This document shows, one piece after another, positions 7,589 through 15,490 of a stretch of DNA of 30,010 nucleotides. The stretch is taken from contig CAVGWA010000017.1 in assembly GCA_963632935.1 (NCBI GenBank), positions 1 to 30,010 on the forward strand, read 5' to 3'. Every line of letters begins with the position of its first letter. Within the stretch, counting starts at the first letter, position 1. The DNA is from Coprosoma sp963632935. GTDB taxonomy: Bacteria; Bacillota_I; Bacilli_A; RF39; UBA660. The translations under genes were made by a program, and so were the position numbers. The notes under the pieces were generated by a model. The model made no database searches. It was not told where the DNA came from and worked only from the letters and a program-made list of their open reading frames with translations.

Positions 7589-8203
7589 ATGTACGAATTA
7601 AAAATTAAAGATACTTATTACAAGGGATATAGATTCCGCTCAAGACTTGAAGCAAGATGGGCTGTATTCTTTGATGCCTGTGGAGTTAGATGGGAATATG
7701 AACCAGAAGGCTATGATTTGGGGGATGGCATTAGCTATCTTCCGGACTTCAAACTTCATGGAGTTGTTGGAAGAGATGGTGGAGATTTATTTGTCGAGGT
7801 TAAAGGCAATATGAATGATCATGCTGCTTTTAAGCTAAATAAATTCATCAATATTGGAATGAAAAATACTGATGAAAATGGTAAATCATCTACTGCTTTA
7901 TTGATAGTTGGAAGGATGCCTTATGGCGAGACTATGAATGAAATTGATGAGTTTATTGAAGATGAAGCTTTTAAAAATGAGCCTTATTACGGCACTAATT
8001 GGCCTCACCCTTATAACTTTGAAACTATTGATGGTTTATTCATGACTGCGCATCCTGGTATAAACAAAGAAGGAAAGTTTGAGTTGTTTATTATGCCTAA
8101 TTGTGGACTTTCAAATAGGGATGAACAGAAGACTTTATCAGCTTTTAACAAGGCTAGACAAGCAAGATTTGAGTTTGGTGAAACACCAGAAGGGAGATAT
8201 TAA
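7589..8203 (+). CDS. PD-(D/E)XK superfamily nuclease, phage type
   Basis: 204 residues. The N-terminal 75 residues give a clear nuclease pattern: E21 in FRSRLEARWAVFFD, D53 in SYLPDF, and E70-x-K72 in LFVEVKGN. This order (E, then D, then ExK) resembles TnsA-like and very-short-patch-repair-like folds. The remainder, including LLIVGRMPYGETMNEIDEFI, is not recognised and could be a specificity domain. It sits between polymerase and primase-helicase in the replication operon with AAGGAGG 12 bases before ATG, so a structure-specific role in replication or recombination is likely. The alternative is a DNA-degrading enzyme aimed at the host. Catalytic fold fairly sure; target unknown. Confidence 0.7.
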   Translation: MYELKIKDTYYKGYRFRSRLEARWAVFFDACGVRWEYEPEGYDLGDGISYLPDFKLHGVVGRDGGDLFVEVKGNMNDHAAFKLNKFINIGMKNTDENGKSSTALLIVGRMPYGETMNEIDEFIEDEAFKNEPYYGTNWPHPYNFETIDGLFMTAHPGINKEGKFELFIMPNCGLSNRDEQKTLSAFNKARQARFEFGETPEGRY

Positions 8204-8205
8204 AA

Positions 8206-10587
8206 ATGGATAATTTTAAAATTTGCTACGGCAATAATCGACAAAGCAAAAAATGGACTAATGTTTATATTACTTGGGAAGATTTCCTTGAACGTATAAG
8301 CAATACAGTTCGAACTTCAGAAACGGTAGAACAATATATTAATCTCCCTAAGGGAAAGAGAGATAACATCAAGGACATCGGAGGCTTCGTAGCTGGACAC
8401 TTAAAAGAAGCACAAAGACTAAAAAATAATGTGATGTGTCGTTCTATGATTACACTTGATATGGACGAAGCAACTCCTGAGTTTTTAGAAAAAGGAGTGC
8501 ATAACTATAAATTCACTTGGGCAGTTTATTCGACGCATAAGCATAAGCCTGATGCTCCAAGACTTAGATTTATCATTCCTTTAAGTAGGGATTTAACCCC
8601 TGAAGAATATGCCGCAGTTTCTAGAATGCTTGCTAAAGAAATCGGAATGGAGATGATGGACAAGTCTACATTTGAAGTTAATAGAATGATGTATTGGCCA
8701 TCGACTTCTATCAATGGAGAGTATGTTTTCTTACACAATGAAGGAGAACTACTCAACCCAGATGAAATTTTAAAGAAGTATGATGATTGGCATAATGTCT
8801 CAACTTGGCCTATGCATCCAGATGAAATTAAGGTGCTAAAGAATCATGGCAAAAAGAAGGCTGATCCACTTGAACTTGATGGAGTAGTTGGTGCTTTTTG
8901 TAGAAGTTATACCATGACCGAGACTATTCAAAAATTCTTAAGTGATGTATATGCTCCAACTGGTAATGAAGATAGATACGACTATATTCCGGCTGACTCT
9001 AGTGCAGGTGTTGTCATTTTTGAAGATAAATTCTTATACTCTCATCATGCTACTGATCCAGCCAGCAACAAAGAACTCAATGCCTTTGAAGCAGTTATGT
9101 ATCACAAATTTAGTGATTTAGACGAAAAGGCTCAGTTCAAGGCAATGTGCAAGTTTGCTAAAGAAGATGAAAGAGTCCGTATTGAATTAGCTAACCAAAA
9201 AATCGAACAAGCAAAGAAAGAATTCGAGAATGATGGTAGTGCGCCTGTTATCGATATTACTGATAGTTCAGAAGAAGATGATTCGTGGAAGGGTAAACTC
9301 ACATTCAACAAGATGAGTGAAGTAGAAAACACGCTTCAAAACATTATTTTAATTCTTGAAAATGATCCATTATTCAATTTCTTTGCACATAACGATTTAG
9401 CTAGAATGACTCAGCTTATTAAAAAGGCACCATGGAAAAGACCTACAACATCGAAATTCTGGGTTGACCATGACATGAGCCAATTATGTTATTTGCTTGA
9501 GAAGTTTTATGGAAAATTTACCGATAATAATGTCTTAAAGGCATTTGACAAAGTTTCTGTCGACCGACATTTTCATCCAATTCGTGATTATTTAAACAAT
9601 CTTCCAGAATGGGATGGAGAATGTCGTGTTGAGAATTTATTCATTAAATATATGAATGCCGAAGACACAGAATACATCAGAACAGTTACTAGAAAATCAT
9701 TCGTTGCTATGGTAGCTAGAATGCTTAATCCTGGTGTAAAGTTTGATGCCATTCCAGTTTTAGATGGAGCACAAGGCATCGGTAAAAGCACCATTATTCG
9801 TGACCTAATTGGTGAGGATTATTACTCAGATTCTTTATCTCTAACCGATATGAGTGACAAGACTGGAGCTGAGAAACTTCAAGGTTTCTGGTGCGTTGAA
9901 ATCGGTGAATTGGCCGGTATGAAGAAGGCTGATATTGAGAAAGTTAAGGCTTTTATCACATCTCAAATTGATAACTATCGTCCTTCTTATGGAAGAACAG
10001 TTGAAAGCCATCCACGTCAAGCAGTCATTATTGCTACGGTCAATGGCGAGAATGGATATCTTCGTGATGTTACTGGTAATCGTCGATTTTGGATTATCAA
10101 ATTAGGTCAAACTGAAAAGAAAAGAAAGTGGAAGTTCGACCAACATTTCAAGGACCAATTTTGGGCTGAGGCAAAGCATTATTATGACCAAGGAGAAAAG
10201 TTATATCTTGAAAATGATATGCAAATTGAAGCTGAAAATGAACAAAGAAAAGCTATGGAACAAGATCCACGCTTAGGTCTTGTTAACAACTATTTGAATG
10301 TTCTTTTACCTACAAATTGGGACAAAATGAGCCCTTATGAAAGAAGAAATTTCTTACAAGGTGATGAGCTTTCTCCTAAAGGAACTGTTAAACGTATGAC
10401 TGTTTCTAGAATGGAAATCTATAGTGAATGCTTTGGAAACGACTCATCAAAAATGACTACTAAAGATAGTTTTGAAATTTCATCAATGTTGATGCAATTA
10501 CCTGAATGGATCGATTCAAAAAGACAAAAAAGAATACCAAATTATGGAAAACAACGCATTTTTGTAAGGAGTGAGAAGCAAAAATAG
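8206..10587 (+). CDS. Primase-helicase, VapE family (AEP-like primase + SF3-type ATPase)
   Basis: 793 residues. The N-terminal 200 residues look like an archaeo-eukaryotic-type primase core: DMD at 85-87 (ITLDMDEATPEF), then STHKHKPDAPRLRFIIPL near 109-126 with the His and Arg expected after the first acidic pair. The C-terminal part is the virulence-associated E helicase: Walker A GAQGIGKS (521-528), Walker B-like WCVEIGELAGM about 45 residues on, and GNRRFWIIKLG with the arginine finger. It primes and unwinds phage DNA. Start ATG 2 bp after the previous stop, with AGAAGGGAG upstream. The inverted repeat directly after the stop may be its origin substrate. Confidence 0.88.
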   Translation: MDNFKICYGNNRQSKKWTNVYITWEDFLERISNTVRTSETVEQYINLPKGKRDNIKDIGGFVAGHLKEAQRLKNNVMCRSMITLDMDEATPEFLEKGVHNYKFTWAVYSTHKHKPDAPRLRFIIPLSRDLTPEEYAAVSRMLAKEIGMEMMDKSTFEVNRMMYWPSTSINGEYVFLHNEGELLNPDEILKKYDDWHNVSTWPMHPDEIKVLKNHGKKKADPLELDGVVGAFCRSYTMTETIQKFLSDVYAPTGNEDRYDYIPADSSAGVVIFEDKFLYSHHATDPASNKELNAFEAVMYHKFSDLDEKAQFKAMCKFAKEDERVRIELANQKIEQAKKEFENDGSAPVIDITDSSEEDDSWKGKLTFNKMSEVENTLQNIILILENDPLFNFFAHNDLARMTQLIKKAPWKRPTTSKFWVDHDMSQLCYLLEKFYGKFTDNNVLKAFDKVSVDRHFHPIRDYLNNLPEWDGECRVENLFIKYMNAEDTEYIRTVTRKSFVAMVARMLNPGVKFDAIPVLDGAQGIGKSTIIRDLIGEDYYSDSLSLTDMSDKTGAEKLQGFWCVEIGELAGMKKADIEKVKAFITSQIDNYRPSYGRTVESHPRQAVIIATVNGENGYLRDVTGNRRFWIIKLGQTEKKRKWKFDQHFKDQFWAEAKHYYDQGEKLYLENDMQIEAENEQRKAMEQDPRLGLVNNYLNVLLPTNWDKMSPYERRNFLQGDELSPKGTVKRMTVSRMEIYSECFGNDSSKMTTKDSFEISSMLMQLPEWIDSKRQKRIPNYGKQRIFVRSEKQK

Positions 10588-10588
10588 G

Positions 10589-10725
10589 TGGAACAAGATT
10601 AAGGAACGGAACAAGAATTACTATAGAGGTTCACAGAAAAACATAGGTATAAAGGAGTACATAAAACCACGCGTATATAAATAGCCTCTATAAGAAATTC
10701 TTGTTCCCGTCGTTCCATTGTTCCA
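10589..10725. repeat. Long inverted repeat with GGAAC iterons; candidate replication origin
   Basis: The left arm (10589-10629) and right arm (10685-10725) are imperfect reverse complements over about 41 bp, around a 55-bp AT-rich centre. The left arm carries GGAACAAG, GGAACG and GGAACAAG; the right arm carries CTTGTTCC, CGTTCC and TTGTTCC, so six GGAAC units lie in mirror order. CTATAGAGG and CCTCTATA close the inner ends. It begins 1 bp after the primase-helicase stop and has no T run, so it is not a simple terminator. An iteron-type origin is an inference from structure and position. Confidence 0.5.
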
Positions 10726-10741
10726 GTCTAAAAATTGAGTT

Positions 10742-11026
10742 ATGGCAAAAGAAAAATTGATAGAAACGAAGCTATGTAAAGCAGTTAAAGCAATAGGTGG
10801 AATGTGTCTTAAATTTGTAAGCCCTGGTTATGATGGGGTTCCTGATAGACTCATTCTTATTGCTTATGGCAAAGTAGCATTCGTTGAAGTAAAAACACCA
10901 GGAGAGAAACCCAGACCTCTTCAAGTAGCAAGAATAAACAAAATTAAAAGTTTGGGATTTAAAGTCTACGTCCTTGATGACGAGAAACAAATAGGAGGGA
11001 TTATCGATGATATATCATCCACATAA
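10742..11026 (+). CDS. VRR-NUC domain nuclease
   Basis: 94 residues, the full length of a stand-alone phage VRR-NUC protein. Motifs: E8 (LIETKLCKAV), GVPDRLIL (D35), FVEVKTPG (E48-x-K50) and LQVARINKIKSLGFKVYVLD, the family signature. VRR-NUC enzymes cut branched or junction DNA; phage versions stand alone next to SNF2 helicases, as here. It ends 20 bp inside the helicase gene, so the two are probably translated together. The start codon lies in sequence with no clear Shine-Dalgarno site, which suggests either low expression or readthrough from the upstream message. Confidence 0.88.
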   Translation: MAKEKLIETKLCKAVKAIGGMCLKFVSPGYDGVPDRLILIAYGKVAFVEVKTPGEKPRPLQVARINKIKSLGFKVYVLDDEKQIGGIIDDISST

Positions 11027-12374
11027 ATATCAAACATACGCAAGTGAGTTTATTAAGAGTCATGATGAAGCAGCTGTCTTCTTGGACTGCGGATTAGGTA
11101 AAACGTCTATCACATTAACAGCATTAAATGATTTGATGTTTGATTCATTTGAATTTAATAAGACTTTAATCATCGCTCCATTGAGGGTTGCAAAAGTCAG
11201 TTGGCCCGATGAATTGAAGAAATGGGATCATCTTAGTTTATTCAACTACGCACTAGTTGTCGGAACTGAAAAAGAAAGACTTGATGCACTTCATAAAAAA
11301 GCTGATATCTACATTATCAACCGAGAGAATGTTGAATGGCTAATTGAAAAATCTGGATACGAATTTGACTTCGATTGTGTTGTGATTGATGAATTATCAT
11401 CCTTCAAAAACTATCGTTCTAAAAGAGTGAAGTCACTTCTTAAAGTTAGGCCGTACATCAAAAGAATTATTGGTTTAACTGGCTCTCCAGCTGGTAATGG
11501 TTTAATGGATTTATGGGCAGAGTTCAGAATCCTAGACAAAGGAAAGCGTCTAGGAAGATTTATAACCAATTACAGAGTTAATTATTTTGAACCAGATAAA
11601 AGAAATGGTGCAATTGTATTTTCTTATAAGCCATTACCTGGTGCGGAAGATGCAATATACCAAAAAATATCTGATATGACCATCTCAATGAAATCAACTG
11701 ACTACCTTGATATGCCAGAACTTATATCCAACGAGTATAGGGTTTTATTGTCCGAAGATGAAATGGACCAATACGATGAGTTAAAAAAGAAATTCACATT
11801 AGAAATCCTTGATAGAGAAATAACTGCAGCTAATGCAGCAACGCTAACTAATCAGCTAGTACAATTAGCGAATGGTGCAATCTATGATGATGCTAAGAAC
11901 ATTACTTACTTTCATAATAAAAAGTTGGATGCATTGGAAGATTTAATTGAAGCAGCAAATGGTAAACCTGTTTTAGTTTGTTACTGGTTTAATCATGATC
12001 TCATTAGAATTAAATCTAAATTGGATAAGTTAGGAGTTACCTATGAAGTTATAAGTTCTGTTGAGTCAATAAGAGAATGGAATGAAAAGAAAATACAAAT
12101 AGGACTAATAAACCCAGCAGGTTGTGGACACGGAATTAATCTCCAAGATGGGGGTTCTACGCTTATTCGGTTCGGACTTACGTGGTCCTTAGAGTTATAC
12201 GAGCAAACTATCGCTAGACTTTGGAGACAAGGACAAAAAAGTAAAACGGTTGTAGTTGTGCACATAGTTGCATCTAACACTGTCGATGAATCAATCTTAA
12301 AAGCATTAAAAACAAAAGATGCCACACAAAGCGCATTAATAGCCGCTATGAAGGCAGAAATTGGAAGGAGGTAA
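11007..12374 (+). CDS. SNF2-family DEAD-like helicase
   Basis: 455 residues with both RecA-like lobes: Walker A DCGLGKTS (27-34), Walker B-like VVIDELSSFKN, motif III LTGSPAGNGLMDLW, and in the second lobe motif V (GHGINLQDGG) and motif VI (QTIARLWRQGQKS, the arginine finger). This is the compact phage SNF2 helicase without extra domains. It likely moves on double-stranded DNA to remodel forks or strip proteins, with the overlapping VRR-NUC as nuclease partner. AGGAGGG lies 9 bases before ATG, inside the upstream gene. Confidence 0.92.
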   Translation: MIYHPHKYQTYASEFIKSHDEAAVFLDCGLGKTSITLTALNDLMFDSFEFNKTLIIAPLRVAKVSWPDELKKWDHLSLFNYALVVGTEKERLDALHKKADIYIINRENVEWLIEKSGYEFDFDCVVIDELSSFKNYRSKRVKSLLKVRPYIKRIIGLTGSPAGNGLMDLWAEFRILDKGKRLGRFITNYRVNYFEPDKRNGAIVFSYKPLPGAEDAIYQKISDMTISMKSTDYLDMPELISNEYRVLLSEDEMDQYDELKKKFTLEILDREITAANAATLTNQLVQLANGAIYDDAKNITYFHNKKLDALEDLIEAANGKPVLVCYWFNHDLIRIKSKLDKLGVTYEVISSVESIREWNEKKIQIGLINPAGCGHGINLQDGGSTLIRFGLTWSLELYEQTIARLWRQGQKSKTVVVVHIVASNTVDESILKALKTKDATQSALIAAMKAEIGRR

Positions 12375-12380
12375 TAATTT

Positions 12381-12803
12381 ATGGAAGTTAAAGAATTTTT
12401 ATCTAGATACCATAATTTGCAAATTAAAATTAGAAAGAAAAAAGATTATATTAATTTCTGTGAAGAAAGAAGTCGTTTAATTCCTGGTCCAAGTTATGGT
12501 GATAAAGAAGGAACTAATCCTACAAGAGAATTAAAAGCACCATTTGAGAGATGGATAATAAGAAAGATTGATGCTGAGCGAGAACTTGCTAAATTTGAAA
12601 AAGAATTAATAAAAGCCAAAGCAGAGATAGAAGATGCAATTGGTAAGATTAATGATGATGAATTAGAGCAAATTATAATTTATAGATATATCGACCGGTT
12701 AACTTGGCCAGAAATATGTAAAATGATGTCTTATTCTAAAACGTCAATAAAAAGAAAACATAAGTCTGCAATCGAAATTTTAACTAAAATATTAACTCTA
12801 TAA
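12381..12803 (+). CDS. Phage late transcription regulator (ArpU/RinA/DUF1492-like)
   Basis: 140 residues. The N-terminal 90 residues form a charged coiled region (RKIDAERELAKFEKELIKAK). The C-terminal 50 (INDDELEQIIIYRYIDRLTW, then PEICKMMSYSKTSIKRKHKS) form a sigma-region-4-like helix-turn-helix. Such proteins close the early operon of many Bacillota siphophages and activate late transcription. It has GGAAGGAGG before the ATG and follows the helicase by 6 bp. The tandem repeats and promoter directly downstream (12807-12879) are the natural target; that link is inference from position. Confidence 0.75.
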   Translation: MEVKEFLSRYHNLQIKIRKKKDYINFCEERSRLIPGPSYGDKEGTNPTRELKAPFERWIIRKIDAERELAKFEKELIKAKAEIEDAIGKINDDELEQIIIYRYIDRLTWPEICKMMSYSKTSIKRKHKSAIEILTKILTL

Positions 12804-12816
12804 AAGTTGGACCCCC

Positions 12817-12856
12817 GTGGACCTATGTGGACCTATGTGGACCGTTGTGAACTTGT
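12817..12856. repeat. Tandem 10-bp repeats (GTGGACCTAT) upstream of late promoter
   Basis: GTGGACCTAT at 12817-12826 and 12827-12836 is followed by GTGGACCGTT (12837-12846) and a degenerate GTGAACTTGT (12847-12856). TTGGACCCCC just before (12807-12816) may be a worn extra unit. The period of one helical turn puts all units on one DNA face. The last two units overlap the probable -35 region, as for an activator that touches RNA polymerase. Confidence 0.65.
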
Positions 12857-12879
12857 CAAGAGTGTGATAATATTATACT
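12845..12879 (+). promoter_or_regulatory. Putative late promoter
   Basis: TTGTGA (12845-12850) and TAATAT (12868-12873) are 17 bases apart, with TGTG before the -10. A second pairing is TTGTCA (12853-12858) with TATACT (12874-12879), but its 15-base spacing is short. The -35 is imperfect, which fits dependence on the regulator encoded just upstream. It would serve the HNH, terminase and structural genes. Confidence 0.5.
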
Positions 12880-12901
12880 AGAAAATTGTAGATAGAATTT
12901 T

Positions 12902-12935
12902 AGGTCAACAGGTAGTGCATCTGCTGGCCTTTTTT
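12902..12935 (+). terminator. Intrinsic terminator in late leader
   Basis: GGTCAACAGGT pairs with the reverse of TCTGCTGGCC in a roughly 10-bp stem, followed by TTTTTTG. It lies between the late promoter and the HNH gene, so it may stop early transcripts and be bypassed, or act as an attenuator for late transcription. Confidence 0.6.
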
Positions 12936-12961
12936 GTTACCCAAATGAAGGAGGAAACGCC

Positions 12962-13327
12962 ATGCCTAAAACATTTAAAAAGCCATGTAAATATCCAGGA
13001 TGTCCTAATTTAACTTATGGAACCTATTGTGAAAAGCATAGAAGTTTAATGGCTAAACAATACGAGAAATATGAAAGAGCACCTGATACAAAGAAAAAGT
13101 ATGGTAATGAGTGGCGACGTATTAGAGCAAGGTATGTTAAAGCGCATCCATTATGTGAAATGTGTCTCAAAGAAGGCAAGATTACTCCTGTGCAAGAGGT
13201 GCATCACATCATTCCAGTTAATAGAGGTGGCACAAATGAAGAGAAGAACCTCATGAGTTTATGTAGGTCTTGTCATAATAAAATCCACATCGAACTTGGT
13301 GATAGACATCCTAGTGAAAGGGGGTAG
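12962..13327 (+). CDS. HNH endonuclease (packaging-associated)
   Basis: 121 residues. An N-terminal zinc knuckle (CKYPGCPNLTYGTYCEKH) precedes the HNH core: CEMCLKEGK, then VHHIIPVNRGG (catalytic His pair), NLMSLCRSCHNKIH. Small HNH proteins next to terminase genes take part in cohesive-end cleavage together with terminase and portal in HK97-type phages. Its place directly before the small terminase gene fits that role, and the stretch after it is the candidate cos region. GAAGGAGGAAA lies 6 bases before ATG. Confidence 0.88.
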   Translation: MPKTFKKPCKYPGCPNLTYGTYCEKHRSLMAKQYEKYERAPDTKKKYGNEWRRIRARYVKAHPLCEMCLKEGKITPVQEVHHIIPVNRGGTNEEKNLMSLCRSCHNKIHIELGDRHPSERG

Positions 13328-13470
13328 GGCGGTACAAATCTCTAGCACATCTAGTATTCAAAACGGGCTAGGCTTTAACACGCAAAATTTGAGGTTCAAA
13401 CGAGTAATACAAAAATTTTAAATGAGGTCGCAAAAATAATTTTAGGCCTAAAAGGAGTGATTAGAAAAAT
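13328..13470. other. Non-coding stretch after HNH gene; candidate cos region
   Basis: 143 bp with no gene. It opens with GGGCGGTACAAATCTCTAGC, which is G-rich for this genome, and contains CTAGCACATCTAG and a later GGGCTAGG. In phages with the order HNH, small terminase, large terminase the cohesive-end site is commonly here. There is no direct proof from sequence alone. Confidence 0.3.
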
Positions 13471-13668
13471 ATGAAAAAAATGGAATGTAAAATTGAGTTA
13501 TTTAGAATTACAAAACCTAGATCAGTAGCATCAAAAGAACTTGAAGGATTTATAAATGGCTATCTTAAAAATGGATGGTCTATGAAATCACTAATGTTCC
13601 ATCAAGAGATACTTGCTTATGAAATTGTCTTCACGAGAAAGTTAGCACAAGGAGAATCAAATGGCTAA
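13471..13668 (+). CDS. Small hypothetical protein (DUF4177-like?)
   Basis: 65 residues: an N-terminal beta-type stretch (MECKIELFRITKPR), a helix (ASKELEGFINGYLKNGW), then strands (SLMFHQEILAYEIVFTRK). The layout beta-helix-beta-beta with the NGW turn resembles small DUF4177-type proteins, but the match is weak. AAAGGAG lies 13 bases before ATG. It overlaps the small terminase gene by 8 bp, so the two are co-translated; a link to packaging is possible. Confidence 0.6.
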   Translation: MKKMECKIELFRITKPRSVASKELEGFINGYLKNGWSMKSLMFHQEILAYEIVFTRKLAQGESNG

Positions 13669-14197
13669 AGATGGAACGGTTAGAGGCGGTGCTAGAGTAA
13701 GAAGTGGCCCTATGCCAGCAAATATTAAAGAGCAAATGATGCTTGATGTTGGTGTATCAAATATTCCAAATCTTCCTGCACCTAGTGATATGATTGCTGA
13801 AACTGTGCCACCTGTTGATGAATTTATGCTAGATATTCAAAAGGACGGTTCAAAGTTAGAAGCAGAGAGAATCTATCAAAATACTTATCTTTGGTTAAGA
13901 CAAAGAGGCTGCGAGAAATTAATACCAAATCAACTTTTAACTGGTTATAGCATGTCTGTAGCAAGATGGATTCAAGCTGAAAGGTATATATCAAAATATG
14001 GAAGTCTAGCAAAACACCCGGTCAGTGGAAATCCAATAAAATCCCCATATGTTACTATGAGCCAAGATTATATGAAGCAAATTACTAATGCGTGGTTTCA
14101 AATTTATTCCATCGTTAGAGATAATGGCTCAAATGTTGGAGATTTAGAAGAATCCGACTTATATATGGAACATTTATTAAAACAAAAATTGAAATAA
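13661..14197 (+). CDS. terS: Terminase small subunit, P27 family
   Basis: 178 residues. It begins MAKDGTVRGGARVRSGPMP, the basic Gly/Arg-rich start seen in this family, and the C-terminal half (LKQRGCEK-like WLRQRGCEKLIPNQLL, SARWIQAERYISKYG-like core, SPYVTMSQDYMKQITNAW) gives the P27-type pattern. It recognises phage DNA for packaging and recruits the large terminase. Unusually, the large terminase gene does not follow; it lies 5.8 kb downstream after an accessory cassette. The ATG lies inside the end of the previous gene, with AAGGAG 9 bases upstream. Confidence 0.82.
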   Translation: MAKDGTVRGGARVRSGPMPANIKEQMMLDVGVSNIPNLPAPSDMIAETVPPVDEFMLDIQKDGSKLEAERIYQNTYLWLRQRGCEKLIPNQLLTGYSMSVARWIQAERYISKYGSLAKHPVSGNPIKSPYVTMSQDYMKQITNAWFQIYSIVRDNGSNVGDLEESDLYMEHLLKQKLK

Positions 14198-14206
14198 AAA
14201 TTACGA

Positions 14207-14233
14207 GGTGACCTATAGCGGGTTGCCTTTTTT
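14207..14233 (+). terminator. Terminator after small terminase gene
   Basis: GGTGACC (14207-14213) pairs with GGTTGCC (14221-14227), including G-U pairs, followed by six T (14228-14233). It precedes the accessory cassette and could lower readthrough into it. Confidence 0.5.
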
Positions 14234-14251
14234 AGTTGGAGGGAAGAGATA

Positions 14252-15490
14252 TTGATAAAAGTTATTGAATTATTTTCTGGTATTGGTGCTCAAAGACAAG
14301 CTCTTAAAGATGCAAATATAGAACATGAAGTTGTGGCTATTAGTGAAATTGATAAATATGCTCTTAAGGCTTATGAGAAGTTACATGGCGAAACAACCAA
14401 TCTAGGAGATATTAGAAAAATTGAAAAATTACCTAAAGCAGATATGTGGACTTATTCATTTCCTTGTACCGATATTTCTTTAAGTGGAAGAATGCAAGGG
14501 TTAGAAAAAGGGAGCAATACTAATAGTTCACTCTTATGGGAAGTTGAAAGATTGCTTGCTGTATCAAAGGTAGAAGATGAACTTCCAAAATACTTATTAC
14601 TAGAAAATGTGAAGAATCTAGTTTCTAAAAGATTTAAACCTTATTTTGATGAATGGTTAGAATACCTAGAAAGTTTAGGATATAAGAATTTTTATAAAGT
14701 TTTGAATGCTAAAGATTATGGTATTCCACAAAATAGAGAGCGTGTATTTATGCTTTCAATTCGAGATAAAAATGCAAATTACGAGTTTCCTGAAGTAAAA
14801 CCATTAGAAACAAAATTAAAAGACTTACTTGAAGAGAATGTTGATGAAAAATACTTTTTAAGTGAAAGACTCATTACTTGTTTTTGCTCAATGAAAAATC
14901 GTAATGGTTTAGTGCGTGGTTTAAGATTTAGGCCAAGAGGAAAAGAAGATGAGTATGCTTGGACCATTACTACTTGTCCTGGAAGTAGAGCAACTGACAC
15001 CTTCATTATTGAACCTGTTATTGCTGCTATTCGAGGAAGGAAAAATGAAGATGATGCATACGAGCAAAGATTAGAAATAAATCAAAAAGGCGTATCAAAT
15101 ACCTTAACTACCGTGCAAAAAGATAATGTTGTAATAGTTCCACAAAACACTAAACAAGGATATGCATTGGCACATGTAGGTGATGGTATCTATACAAACC
15201 GAACTCAATACAAAAGGGGAGTGGTTCAAAAAGATGCAATTCCAACTTTAAAAACAAGTCCTGGTGATATTGCTGTTGTAGTAAATGATACTAAAGAACT
15301 TATATCCATCCGTAGGCTCACACCAAGAGAGTGTTGGAGACTTATGGGATGGAAAGATAACGATATTGATAGAGCATTTACAGCTGGTGTAAGTGAAACT
15401 CAATTATACAAAATGGCAGGTAATTCAATAGTAGTGAGTTGCCTAACTGAAATATTTAAAAACATAGAAGGAGGAAATAATTATGTTTGA
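14252..15490 (+). CDS. DNA (cytosine-5)-methyltransferase
   Basis: 412 residues, TTG start with GGAGGG upstream. All hallmark C5 motifs are seen: I (ELFSGIGAQRQAL), IV (SFPCTDISLSGR, catalytic C72), VI (LLENVKNL, E118-N119-V120), VIII (QNRERVFMLSIR), IX/X (IRRLTPRECWRLMGW, then QLYKMAGNSIVV). The target-recognition region between VIII and IX is about 150 residues. It methylates cytosine in phage DNA using SAM, probably to escape host restriction. No cognate restriction enzyme is visible, so it is an orphan methylase. It overlaps the SAM synthetase gene by 8 bp, which strongly links the two. Recognition sequence unknown. Confidence 0.95.
   Translation: MIKVIELFSGIGAQRQALKDANIEHEVVAISEIDKYALKAYEKLHGETTNLGDIRKIEKLPKADMWTYSFPCTDISLSGRMQGLEKGSNTNSSLLWEVERLLAVSKVEDELPKYLLLENVKNLVSKRFKPYFDEWLEYLESLGYKNFYKVLNAKDYGIPQNRERVFMLSIRDKNANYEFPEVKPLETKLKDLLEENVDEKYFLSERLITCFCSMKNRNGLVRGLRFRPRGKEDEYAWTITTCPGSRATDTFIIEPVIAAIRGRKNEDDAYEQRLEINQKGVSNTLTTVQKDNVVIVPQNTKQGYALAHVGDGIYTNRTQYKRGVVQKDAIPTLKTSPGDIAVVVNDTKELISIRRLTPRECWRLMGWKDNDIDRAFTAGVSETQLYKMAGNSIVVSCLTEIFKNIEGGNNYV

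Noticed and set aside
12817..12856. CRISPR array
   Set aside because: The repeats are 10 bp with no spacers and no cas genes nearby; they fit protein-binding repeats.
13071..13256. 61-codon open frame on the + strand inside the HNH gene
   Set aside because: Shifted-frame shadow of the zinc-finger/HNH coding sequence; no ribosome site and no sensible domain.
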